NCBI RefSeq assembly: GCF_024648825.1 | Contig: NZ_JANBBE010000009.1 | Coordinates: forward strand, 248,001 to 312,000 | Length of the DNA stretch: 64,000 nucleotides | Source: Lentzea californiensis | GTDB lineage: Bacteria; Actinomycetota; Actinomycetes; Mycobacteriales; Pseudonocardiaceae | Direction: 5' to 3' | Shown here: positions 25,790-33,386 of the stretch, one piece after another | Position numbering within the stretch: the first letter of the stretch is position 1 | Layout: each line of letters starts with the position of its first letter | Notes under the pieces: generated by a model | The model's input: the letters and a program-made list of their open reading frames with translations, nothing else | What the model was told of the DNA's origin: nothing | Databases searched by the model: none | Position numbers and translations under genes: made by a program

Positions 25790-26095
25790 TCAGCGCATCG
25801 TGACGGCGCGCCAGTGCGCCGAGTCGTCCTGGGTGCCGGGGCGGTTCTCCTGGTACCAGTCCATGATGCGCCGCCGCCCGGCGTCCGTGATGTGGTAGCC
25901 GAGGTGGTCGCCGACCGGCGCCCAGATCAGCTCGCTCTTCAGGGCGTGCTCGATGGCGTCACGCCGGCACATGCTCTGCAGCAACCACGGCCACACCATC
26001 CCCTGCGCGGTCATCCACAACACGCGCAGCACCGCTGTGTCCGGCAGTTCCGGACCGTCGTCCGGTGAATCGTCGAAGAATCGGCCCGCCTGCAT
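25790..26095 (-). CDS. Small protein of unknown function
   Basis: 101 aa from ATG 26095, preceded by GGGGGTTGCGG as a possible ribosome site; a TTG six bases upstream is an alternative. It is acidic at the start (FFDDSPDDGPELPD) and then amphipathic. The segment ELIWAPVGDHLGYHITDAGRRRIMDWY resembles the beta-wing end of a winged-helix protein (the xYxLTxxGRxxL pattern). No family was recognised. It is bounded by a terminator hairpin and by the cebR region, so it is probably a single-gene transcript. Confidence 0.6.
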   Translation of the reverse strand: MQAGRFFDDSPDDGPELPDTAVLRVLWMTAQGMVWPWLLQSMCRRDAIEHALKSELIWAPVGDHLGYHITDAGRRRIMDWYQENRPGTQDDSAHWRAVTMR

Positions 26096-26240
26096 CCGCA
26101 ACCCCCGCTCTCTCCCACTCGCATGTCGTAATACGGCCTGGTCCTGGCTCTGGTTCAGGCCCGGGAGGAATTACTTCCGCCGCGAATGGGTTCGAGTCGA
26201 TTCGACGCGGGACGATCGAACCGTTGGCGTACAAGCACGA

Positions 26241-27260
26241 TCACGCGCTCGAGCGGCGCACCAGCGACGTGGGCAGCAGCATGGACTGCGGCAGCTTCTC
26301 CTCGCCGGCCAGCTCGGCGAGCAGCCGCCAGGTCAGGGCCCGGCCGAACCCCTCCACGTCCTGCCGCACGGTGGTGAGCGGCGGTACGGCCGTCGACGCG
26401 AGCACGGAGTCGTCGAAGCCCACCACCGCCACGTCGTCGGGGATCTTGTAGCCGCGCTCCTGGAGCACCCGCAACGCACCCAGCGCCATGATGTCCGCCG
26501 CCACGAAGACCGCGTCGAGATCGGGTGCCCTGCGCAGCAGCTCCTCCATCGCGAGCGCGCCGCTGTCGGGCGTGAAGTCGCTGTGCACCACCAGGTCCAC
26601 TGGCATGCCGTGTTCCGCGAGCCCGCACCGCCAGCCGCTCAGGCGGTCCATGCCGACCGCCATGTCGACCGGGCCGGCGATCGTGGCGATCTTCTCGCGG
26701 CCCAGGGAGATGAGGAACCGGACGGCGCCGAGCGCGCCGTTGAAGTTGTCCGCGTCGACGAACGGGACGGAGCCGCCCGCGAGCGGACGGCCGCCCACCA
26801 CGATGGGCAGCCCCGTCTCGTGCAACGTCCTGGGCAACGGGTCCTCGCCGTGCAGGCTCACGACGAGGGCGCCGTCGACGTGCCCGCCGGTGAGGTACGC
26901 GATCTGGTCCTCACCGTCGAGCGGCTGGTTCATCATCAGCAGGAGCTGGACGTGCCGTCCCGCGAGCTCCGCGTGCACCCCGCGCAGCACCCCGGCGAAG
27001 AACGGGTCGGCGAGCACCCGGCTGCCCTGCTCGGAGATGACCAGGGCGATCGCGTTCGCCTTGCTGCCCGCGAGGGTGCGCGCGGCGTGGTTGGGGCTGT
27101 ACCCGAGCATGGCGATCGCGCGGTGCACCGCCTGGCGGGACCGCTCGCTCACGTACTTCTCGCCGTTGATCACCCGGGAGACGGTCGACTTCGACACCCC
27201 GGCCACGCGCGCGACCTCCTCGATGCGCGGGCCGGGGCGCCGACTCCTGCCTTCTGTCAT
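26241..27260 (-). CDS. cebR: LacI family repressor, CebR-type (copy 1)
   Basis: 339 aa. The LacI helix-turn-helix reads IEEVARVAGVSKSTVSRVINGEKYVS (about 13-38) with the hinge helix NHAARTLAG. The effector domain has LVISEQGSRVLADPFFAGVLRG and DAVFVAADIMALGALRVL. The family binds TGGGAGCGCTCCCA and releases it on cellobiose. Its ATG overlaps the beta-glucosidase stop (ATGA), so it is the last gene of cebEFG-bgl and regulates its own operon. A close paralogue lies at 32226-33257. Confidence 0.88.
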   Translation of the reverse strand: MTEGRSRRPGPRIEEVARVAGVSKSTVSRVINGEKYVSERSRQAVHRAIAMLGYSPNHAARTLAGSKANAIALVISEQGSRVLADPFFAGVLRGVHAELAGRHVQLLLMMNQPLDGEDQIAYLTGGHVDGALVVSLHGEDPLPRTLHETGLPIVVGGRPLAGGSVPFVDADNFNGALGAVRFLISLGREKIATIAGPVDMAVGMDRLSGWRCGLAEHGMPVDLVVHSDFTPDSGALAMEELLRRAPDLDAVFVAADIMALGALRVLQERGYKIPDDVAVVGFDDSVLASTAVPPLTTVRQDVEGFGRALTWRLLAELAGEEKLPQSMLLPTSLVRRSSA

Positions 27261-28633
27261 GAGACGGCTACCAGCGCGTTGTCACGCGCCACCCTGCTGT
27301 ACCACCTCGCACTCATCTTCGGCGTGCGGATCTGCGTGTCGTAGTCGACGTGGACGATGCCGAACCGCTTCGCGTACCCCTCTGCCCACTCGAAGTTGTC
27401 CAGCAGCGACCAGCAGAAGTAACCCCGCAGGTCCACGCCCGCCTCGATCGCCGCGTGGGCGGCGCGCAGGTGGGACGCGATGAAACCGGTGCGGTCCACG
27501 TCGTCGATCGCACCGTTGCCGGAGAAGTCGTCGCGGAACGCGGCGCCGTTCTCCGTGATGTACAGCGGAAGCCGCGGGTAGTCCTGGTGCACCCGCATCA
27601 GCACGGTGGTGAGCCCGTCCGGCCTGACCTCCCAGCCCATGTCCGTCATGGGAGCGTCCCTGGCCGGGAACGAGGCGTGCTGCACGCCGACCCACGGTGA
27701 CGGGCCGGCCTCGCCGTTGGGCGTCGAGCTGACGTAGTGCTCGGTGTAGTAGTTGACGCCGAGCATGTCCATCGGCCCCGAGATGACACCGAGGTCGCCG
27801 TCCTTGATGTGCTCGCCGAACCCGTACGGCTCGAGGTCCGCGAGGATGTCGGCCGGGTACTCCCCGCGCAGCAACGGGTCCAGGAAGATCCGCTGCTGCA
27901 GACCGTCGAGCCTTCGCGCGACGTCGAGGTCCGCCGGGTTGCCCGGGTCCACGGGGATGATCGGGTACATGTTGAGCGTGATGCCCACCTTGGCGTCCGG
28001 CTGGGCGGCGCGGATGGTGTCGGCCGCGAGCCCGTGCGCGAGCAGCAGGTGGTGCACGGCGGCGACGGCGGCGGCCGGCTCCGTGCGGCCGGGGGCGTGG
28101 TTCCCGCCCGCGTAGCCGAGGAACGCCGAGCACCACGGCTCGTTCATCGTCGTCCAGGTGCCGACCCGGTCGCCGAGCGCCTCGACGGTGGAGGCCGCGT
28201 AGTCGGCGAACCGGAACGCGGTGTCGCGGTTCGCCCAGCCGCCGGCCTCCTCCAGCTTCTGCGGCAGGTCCCAGTGGTACAGCGTCGGCCACGGCACGAT
28301 GTCGTGCGCCAGCAACGAGTCGATCAACCGCTGGTAGAAGTCGAGCCCAGCCTGGTTGACCTTCCCGCCGTCCGGTCGCACGCGCGGCCAGGCGATCGAG
28401 AACCGGTAGGCCTTGAGTCCCAGGTCCGCCATCATGGCGACGTCCTGCTCGAAGCGCCGGTAGTGGTCGGCGGCGGGTTCACCGCAGTCACCGCCCACCA
28501 CCTTGCCGGGCTGACGGCAGAACTCGTCCCAGATGGAGTCTGTGCGGCCGTCCACGTCGGTCGCACCTTCCACCTGGAACGCGGCGGTCGCGGCTCCCCA
28601 CAGAAAACCCTGCGGGAAAACAATGTTCTCCAT
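27257..28633 (-). CDS. bglC: GH1 beta-glucosidase (intracellular cellobiase)
   Basis: 458 aa from ATG 28633. There is no signal peptide; the GH1 start FPQGFLWGAATAAFQVEGA is at residues 6-24. The acid/base is E165 in TMNEPW and the nucleophile is E361 in ITENGAA. The ending FEWAEGYAKRFGIVHVDYDT is the usual substrate-contact region. It hydrolyses imported cellobiose or cello-oligosaccharides to glucose. Only two bases separate it from the permease stop, and it overlaps cebR, matching the Streptomyces cebEFG-bglC arrangement. Confidence 0.95.
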   Translation of the reverse strand: MENIVFPQGFLWGAATAAFQVEGATDVDGRTDSIWDEFCRQPGKVVGGDCGEPAADHYRRFEQDVAMMADLGLKAYRFSIAWPRVRPDGGKVNQAGLDFYQRLIDSLLAHDIVPWPTLYHWDLPQKLEEAGGWANRDTAFRFADYAASTVEALGDRVGTWTTMNEPWCSAFLGYAGGNHAPGRTEPAAAVAAVHHLLLAHGLAADTIRAAQPDAKVGITLNMYPIIPVDPGNPADLDVARRLDGLQQRIFLDPLLRGEYPADILADLEPYGFGEHIKDGDLGVISGPMDMLGVNYYTEHYVSSTPNGEAGPSPWVGVQHASFPARDAPMTDMGWEVRPDGLTTVLMRVHQDYPRLPLYITENGAAFRDDFSGNGAIDDVDRTGFIASHLRAAHAAIEAGVDLRGYFCWSLLDNFEWAEGYAKRFGIVHVDYDTQIRTPKMSARWYSRVARDNALVAVS

Positions 28634-28635
28634 TT

Positions 28636-29451
28636 TCACCCCTTGACGGCGCCCTGCATCACACCGGCGACGATCTGCCGCCCGAGCACGAGGAACACGA
28701 TGAGCACCGGAACCGTCGCGAGCGTGGTTCCGGCGAGAACGAGCGAGTAGTCGACGTAGTAACCGCTTTGCAGCTTCTCCAGCGCGACCTGCAGCGTCGG
28801 ATTGTCGGCGTTGAGCACGACCAACGGCCACAGGAAGTCGTTCCAGGACTGCATGAACGTGAACACGCCCAGCATCGCGGCGGCCGGCCTGGCGGCGGGC
28901 AGTGCGACGTGCCAGAACGCGCGCCACAGGCTGCAGCCGTCCATCCGCGCCGCCTCGACGAGTTCGTCGGGGATGGCGTCGAGCAGGTACTGGCGCATCC
29001 AGAACACGCCGAACGCCGTGACGAGGTTCGGCACGATCACGGCTTCCAGCCTGCCGGCCCAGCCGAACTCGGCCATCGCCATGTACAGCGGGATGATCCC
29101 GAGCTGGGTCGGCACCGCCAGCGTCGCCACCACGAACAGGAACAGCACGCCCCGGCCGCGGAAGCGCAGCTTGGCGAACGCGAACCCGGCCAGCGTCGAG
29201 AGCAGCACCACCGAGAACGTCACGGTGCCGGACACGATGAAGCTGTTGCCCAGCGCCTTCCAGAACGGCACGGTGTCGAACACCCGTGCCGCGTTGGAGA
29301 AGAAGTTCCCGCCGGGGATCAGCGTGAAGTCGCCGGTCAGCACCGAGTTGTCCCGGCTGGCGACCAGGAACGACCAGTAGAACGGGAAGGCGGAGCCGAG
29401 CACGAACGCGCCGAGGATCCCGTAGATCACGAAGGAAGGTCGTTTCATCAT
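28636..29451 (-). CDS. cebG: Cellobiose ABC transporter permease CebG
   Basis: 271 aa from ATG 29451, which overlaps the cebF stop as ATGA; a second ATG at 29448 is possible. Six helices, with the MalG-type EAA loop ELVEAARMDGCSLWRAFWHVALP and the ending RQIVAGVMQGAVKG. It forms the cellobiose/cellotriose channel with CebF. As in Streptomyces, the ATPase (MsiK) is not encoded in the operon. Confidence 0.92.
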   Translation of the reverse strand: MMKRPSFVIYGILGAFVLGSAFPFYWSFLVASRDNSVLTGDFTLIPGGNFFSNAARVFDTVPFWKALGNSFIVSGTVTFSVVLLSTLAGFAFAKLRFRGRGVLFLFVVATLAVPTQLGIIPLYMAMAEFGWAGRLEAVIVPNLVTAFGVFWMRQYLLDAIPDELVEAARMDGCSLWRAFWHVALPAARPAAAMLGVFTFMQSWNDFLWPLVVLNADNPTLQVALEKLQSGYYVDYSLVLAGTTLATVPVLIVFLVLGRQIVAGVMQGAVKG

Positions 29452-30407
29452 CGGACGGCCCTCCTGGTGATGAAGAAGTTGAGGGCGGCGACGGCGATCA
29501 CGATCATGAACAGCACCCACGCGATCGCGGAGGCGTAGCCGAGGTCGAGGCCCTGGAACGCCGACTGGTACAGGTAGAGCACGACGGTCTGGTACTGGTG
29601 CTCCGTACCGCCGCCGCTGCCGCCGGACGGCTCGAACAGCTTCGGCTCGGTGAAGATCTGCAGGCCGCCGATGGTCGTGGTGATGATCACGAAGATCAGC
29701 GTCGGCTTCAGCATCGGGAGCGTGATGCTGAAGAACTGCCGCAGCGCGCTCGCGCCGTCCACCAGCGCGGCTTCGTAGACGTCACGCGGAATCGCCTGCA
29801 TGGCGGCGAGGATGATCAACGCGTTGTAGCCCGTCCACCGCCAGTTCACCATCGACGCGATGGCGACGTGGCTGCCGAAGGTGCTGGCCTGCCAGTCGAT
29901 CGGGTCGATGCCGATGATGCCGAGCACGTCGTTCACCAGGCCGTACTGCGGGCCGAACAGGTTGCCGAAGATGATCGTCAACGCCACGAGGCTCGCCACG
30001 TAGGGGAGCAGCACGCCCATCCGCCACCCGGTGCGGGCCCGCAGGTTCGCGTTCAGCAGTGCCGCGATCAGCACCGCGACGACGATCTGCGGCGCGCTCG
30101 AGAGCAGGAAGATGCTGAAGGTGTTGAAGAGCGCGTTCCAGAACTGGTCGTCCTCGAACAGCGTCCGGTAGTTCTCCAGACCGATGAACAGCGGCTCGTC
30201 GGCGCCGACCTCCCAGTCGAACAGGGAGACGTAGGCCGTGTAGAGCAACGGGAACAGCCCGATGGCCCCGAAGAGCACGAAGAACGGTGCGACGAAGAGG
30301 TACGGCGACACCTTGGTGTCCAGATTGGACAGCCGGTACCGCCGCGGAGGCCGCGGGCGAGCCTCCTGCGCTCGCCCGCGGTCAACCTTGGAGAGAGTGG
30401 CCGTCAC
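29448..30407 (-). CDS. cebF: Cellobiose ABC transporter permease CebF
   Basis: 319 aa from a GTG at 30407 that shares one base with the cebE stop (TAGTG). A positively charged tail (ARPRPPRRYRLSNLD) is followed by six helices. The EAA loop is DVYEAALVDGASALRQFFSITLP. The segment KLFEPSGGSGGGTEHQYQTV is typical of CebF-like MalF permeases. It pairs with CebG for import of cello-oligosaccharides. Confidence 0.92.
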   Translation of the reverse strand: MTATLSKVDRGRAQEARPRPPRRYRLSNLDTKVSPYLFVAPFFVLFGAIGLFPLLYTAYVSLFDWEVGADEPLFIGLENYRTLFEDDQFWNALFNTFSIFLLSSAPQIVVAVLIAALLNANLRARTGWRMGVLLPYVASLVALTIIFGNLFGPQYGLVNDVLGIIGIDPIDWQASTFGSHVAIASMVNWRWTGYNALIILAAMQAIPRDVYEAALVDGASALRQFFSITLPMLKPTLIFVIITTTIGGLQIFTEPKLFEPSGGSGGGTEHQYQTVVLYLYQSAFQGLDLGYASAIAWVLFMIVIAVAALNFFITRRAVR

Positions 30408-31687
30408 TACTTGGCCGCCTTCTTCGCGCCCTCGACGGCGGTCGTCCAGGCTTCGTCGGCGTTCTTGCCCTGCTCGACCGACTGCAGTGCCGGGCTGAAC
30501 ACCGTCTCCTGGATCTGGCCGTCGGCCGGACCCTTGTACTGCGCTGCCTTGATCTTCTTGGCCTGCGTGGCGAACAGCTCGCCGGCCTTGACGCCGCCGA
30601 AGTAGGCGTTGGTCTGCTCCAGCAGCTCAGGCGCCTCGAGGGCCTTGGTCTGGCTGGGGAACGTGCCCTTGGCCTTGAACGCCTTGATCTGCTGCTCCGG
30701 CGCGGTCAACCAGGCGGCGAGCTCAGCGGCCTTCTTCGCGTTCTTGCTCTGCTTCGGCACGCTCAGGTAGGAGCCACCCCAGTTGCCGCCACCGTTCGGG
30801 AACGCGTCGGTGACCGCCCACTTGTCCTTGTTCTCGGGACCGGCCTGCGTCTCGACCACGCCGAGCATCCACGACGGGCAGGTCTTGGTGGCGAACTTGC
30901 CGAGCTTGAAGCCGGTGTTCCACTCGTTGCTGAACGCACCGAGCCGAGCCGACTGTCCCTTGGCGACAGCCCCGGTCACCGCGGTCCAGTTGGACTTGAT
31001 GTCGGAGTTGGTGTCGACGACCAGCTTGTCGGACTTGTCGTAGTAGCCCGTCTCGAGCTGGTTGTGCATGGCGTTGTAGACCTGCGCGGCGCTGTCGAAC
31101 CACGCGACGCCCGGAACCTTGGCGACGAACTGGTCACCGGCGGCGAAGTAGCTGTCCCACGTGGCGAAGAGCGCCTTGACGCCCTCGGGGTCGGACGGCA
31201 GACCGGCCTGCGCGAACAGGTCCTTGCGGTAGCACATGGCCAGCGGACCGATGTCGGTGCCGTAGCCGATGAGCTTGCCGTCCTTGGTGGTCATCGCCTG
31301 GGTCTTCCAGTCCAGCCAGCGCCCGTCCTCGATCTTCGGGCCGATCTCCTTGAGATCGTTGAACTGGGAGGCCTTCGACATCACCTGGCTGAGGTAGCCC
31401 TCTTCGACGCCCTCGATGTCCGCGAGGCCGGATCCCGCACCCAGCTTGGTGAACAGGTTCTGGTGGTGCGGCTGACCCTGGCCGGTCTTGCGCTGCGTGA
31501 TCTTGACGTCCGGGTGAGCTGCCTCGTACTCCTTGAACAGCTCTTCATAACCGAACTCGTTGAACGTGGCGATCGTCAGCTCGGTGTTTCCATCTGCCGT
31601 CTGACTAGCCCCACCTGTCCCGCACGCTGTGGTGGCGGCGGCGGACACGGCGGCACAGATCAGCACGCTGATCCAACGGTGTCGCAC
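30407..31687 (-). CDS. cebE: Cellobiose/cellotriose-binding lipoprotein CebE
   Basis: 426 aa. The signal MRHRWISVLICAAVSAAAT is followed by a slightly unusual lipobox (TTAC) and a Gly-rich spacer, so lipid attachment is likely but not certain. The mature part is an SBP_bac_1 protein (ELTIATFNEFGYEELFKEYEA, MCYRKDLFAQAGLPSDPEGV, CPSWMLGVVE). It captures cello-oligosaccharides released by the GH9/GH5 cellulases. A perfect CebR box lies 32-45 bases upstream of its ATG, and a degenerate one about 140 bases further. Confidence 0.93.
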   Translation of the reverse strand: MRHRWISVLICAAVSAAATTACGTGGASQTADGNTELTIATFNEFGYEELFKEYEAAHPDVKITQRKTGQGQPHHQNLFTKLGAGSGLADIEGVEEGYLSQVMSKASQFNDLKEIGPKIEDGRWLDWKTQAMTTKDGKLIGYGTDIGPLAMCYRKDLFAQAGLPSDPEGVKALFATWDSYFAAGDQFVAKVPGVAWFDSAAQVYNAMHNQLETGYYDKSDKLVVDTNSDIKSNWTAVTGAVAKGQSARLGAFSNEWNTGFKLGKFATKTCPSWMLGVVETQAGPENKDKWAVTDAFPNGGGNWGGSYLSVPKQSKNAKKAAELAAWLTAPEQQIKAFKAKGTFPSQTKALEAPELLEQTNAYFGGVKAGELFATQAKKIKAAQYKGPADGQIQETVFSPALQSVEQGKNADEAWTTAVEGAKKAAK

Positions 31688-31718
31688 GGGAGAACTCCTC
31701 TGGTCTCGGCGGCGGTTC

Positions 31719-31732
31719 TGGGAGCGCTCCCA
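31719..31732. promoter_or_regulatory. CebR box upstream of cebE
   Basis: TGGGAGCGCTCCCA, exact match to the CebR operator consensus, 32-45 bases upstream of the cebE ATG. Binding would block the cebEFG-bglC-cebR promoter until cellobiose is present. Confidence 0.92.
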
Positions 31733-31763
31733 GACGTCGAGGAGTGTCGTCCCGGCTTCGAAC

Positions 31764-31779
31764 GTGTGTCAAGACACAC
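31764..31779. promoter_or_regulatory. 16-bp palindrome in the cebE promoter region
   Basis: GTGTGTC-AA-GACACAC is a perfect inverted repeat 77-92 bases upstream of cebE and unrelated to the CebR motif. It may bind a second regulator, for example a CRP- or GntR-like global factor. Confidence 0.4.
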
Positions 31780-31859
31780 TTCGGTCAGTGTCAAGCGCTT
31801 TCGGCGCCGGTCAACGGCATGACCTCGTCGTTCATGGTTCAGGTCACAGTTTTGAAACC

Positions 31860-31873
31860 TGGGAGCGTTCCCG
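31860..31873. promoter_or_regulatory. Degenerate CebR box
   Basis: TGGGAGCGTTCCCG matches 12 of 14 positions of the CebR consensus. It lies 141 bp upstream of the perfect box, so it may be an auxiliary operator or serve an outward promoter. Confidence 0.5.
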
Positions 31874-32225
31874 GAAAAGTGACCGATGGGTTAACACTGC
31901 GTGCTTCTTCCGGCACTGAACGCGTCGAGCGGGTGGTGGGAGCGGGTGCGGACATGTCCGCCTGGGAAACGCGTCCGGTGGCGGATGGCGTCTTCGGGGA
32001 CAGCGCCGTTCGGAGGACGGCGTTGGGCCGGAAAGGTTGATGCGGGGCGATGTTCGGTGAGGCTGCGTCAGGCGTGATGGCGTCGTGCGCACCGCGTCCG
32101 CCGGGCCTCGAACGGCTCGGCGCACGCCGTCTCCGGCGCCCGCTGTCCTGCTGCCCACCGCCTCTGGCGGAGCCTGCGTTCCGGGTCGCCGCGCCCAGCG
32201 GTCATCACGCCCGGTCTGCGCCGGC

Positions 32226-33257
32226 TCAGGCGCTCGCGCGGCGCACCAGAGACGTCGGCAGCAGCAGCGAGGGCGGCAGGCCGGCGTCACCGGCGAGCTC
32301 GCCCAGCAGCCGCCACGTCATCGTGCGGCCGAGCTGTTCGACGTCCTGGCGGACGGTCGTGAGCGGGGGAGTCGCGGTCGACGCGAGCAGCGAGTCGTCG
32401 AACCCGACGACCGCCACGTCCTCGGGAACGCGCCTGCCCCGTGCGTGCAGCACCTGCAGCACGCCCAGGGCGATGATGTCGGCGGCGACGAAGACGGCGT
32501 CGATGCCGGGGGCCCGGTCGAGCAGTTCCGTCATGGCGAGGGCACCGCTCTCCGGGGTGAAGTCGGCCTCCGCCACCAGGTCGGCGGACAGCCTCGCCTC
32601 GCCGAGGCCCCGCCGCCAGCCGCTGAGCCGGTCGAGGCCCGCCGCCATGTCGCGCGGGCCCGCCACGGTCGCGATCCTCGTGCGTCCCAGCGAGACCAGG
32701 TGCCGCACGGCGTCGAGGCCGCCGGTGAAGTTGTCCGAGTCCACGAACGGGACGGAGCCCGCCGCGAGAGGGCGGCCGCCGACCACCACCGGCAGGCCGT
32801 ACTCCTGGAGCAGGAGCGGCAGCGGGTCGTCGCCGTGCAGGCTCACCAGCAGCGCGCCGTCCACGTGGCCGCCCGCCAGGTAGGCGAGGAGGTCGTCGTG
32901 GTCCTCCGGCCGGCTCAGCATCAGCAGCAGCTGGATGCGCCGCCCGGTCAGCTCCGCGTGCACGCCGCGCAGCACGCCCGCGAAGAACGGGTCGCCGAGG
33001 ACCCTGCTGCCCTGCTCGGAGACGATCAACGCGATGGCGTTCGCCTTGTTGCCCGCGAGGGAGCGGGCCGCCTGGTTCGGGCTGTACTTGAGATGGGTGA
33101 TCGCCGTGTGCACGGCGTCGCGTGCCTTGGCGCTCACGTACTGCTCGCCGTTGATCACCCGGGAGACCGTCGACTTGGACACTCCGGCCAGCCGGGCGAC
33201 CTCTTCGATCCGCGGGCCGGGCCGTCGTTGCCGGTCGATCTCCGTCATGACGCTCAT
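32226..33257 (-). CDS. LacI family repressor, CebR-type (copy 2)
   Basis: 343 aa from ATG 33257 (ATG 33248 is an alternative). It is a close paralogue of the repressor at 26241-27260 over its full length. The helix-turn-helix is the same except at a few places (EEVARLAGVSKSTVSRVING), the RPGPRIEEVAR lead-in is shared, and the C-termini both end LLLPTSLVRR-SA. The effector pocket is more diverged (MLSRPEDHDDLLAYLAGGH versus MMNQPLDGEDQIAYLTGGH). It is transcribed alone toward cebE. It probably recognises the same boxes but may answer a different oligosaccharide. Confidence 0.87.
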   Translation of the reverse strand: MSVMTEIDRQRRPGPRIEEVARLAGVSKSTVSRVINGEQYVSAKARDAVHTAITHLKYSPNQAARSLAGNKANAIALIVSEQGSRVLGDPFFAGVLRGVHAELTGRRIQLLLMLSRPEDHDDLLAYLAGGHVDGALLVSLHGDDPLPLLLQEYGLPVVVGGRPLAAGSVPFVDSDNFTGGLDAVRHLVSLGRTRIATVAGPRDMAAGLDRLSGWRRGLGEARLSADLVAEADFTPESGALAMTELLDRAPGIDAVFVAADIIALGVLQVLHARGRRVPEDVAVVGFDDSLLASTATPPLTTVRQDVEQLGRTMTWRLLGELAGDAGLPPSLLLPTSLVRRASA

Positions 33258-33339
33258 CGTAGGAGTCCGCGACCGTCAGATCGAACGTGACGAAACGCCC
33301 GCGTGTCCGATTCGTGAGAGCGCGACCGCGAAGTGGGAA

Positions 33340-33379
33340 CGGGGCGGGACGCCTGTGCCGTGCAGAACGTCCCGCCCCG
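33340..33379 (-). terminator. Hairpin after the GH9-CBM3 gene
   Basis: CGGGGCGGGACG (33340-33351) pairs perfectly with CGTCCCGCCCCG (33368-33379), eight bases past the cellulase stop. The 12-bp GC stem with no T-tract is a usual actinomycete terminator form. Confidence 0.75.
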
Positions 33380-33386
33380 AAGTTCG

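Larger units (their letters stand above)
31688..32225. other. 538-bp intergenic regulatory region between cebE and cebR2
   Basis: No gene is supported here: the small frames have no ribosome site or recognisable protein. It holds the cebE promoter, two CebR-type boxes and a 16-bp palindrome (listed separately). An AAGCGCTT palindrome also lies at 31793-31800. The part from about 31890 to 32225 shows no clear signal and may hold the end of the cebR2 transcript. Confidence 0.6.

Noticed and set aside
31743..32040. Small forward ORFs in the cebE-cebR2 gap
   Set aside because: They cross operators, lack ribosome sites and resemble no protein.
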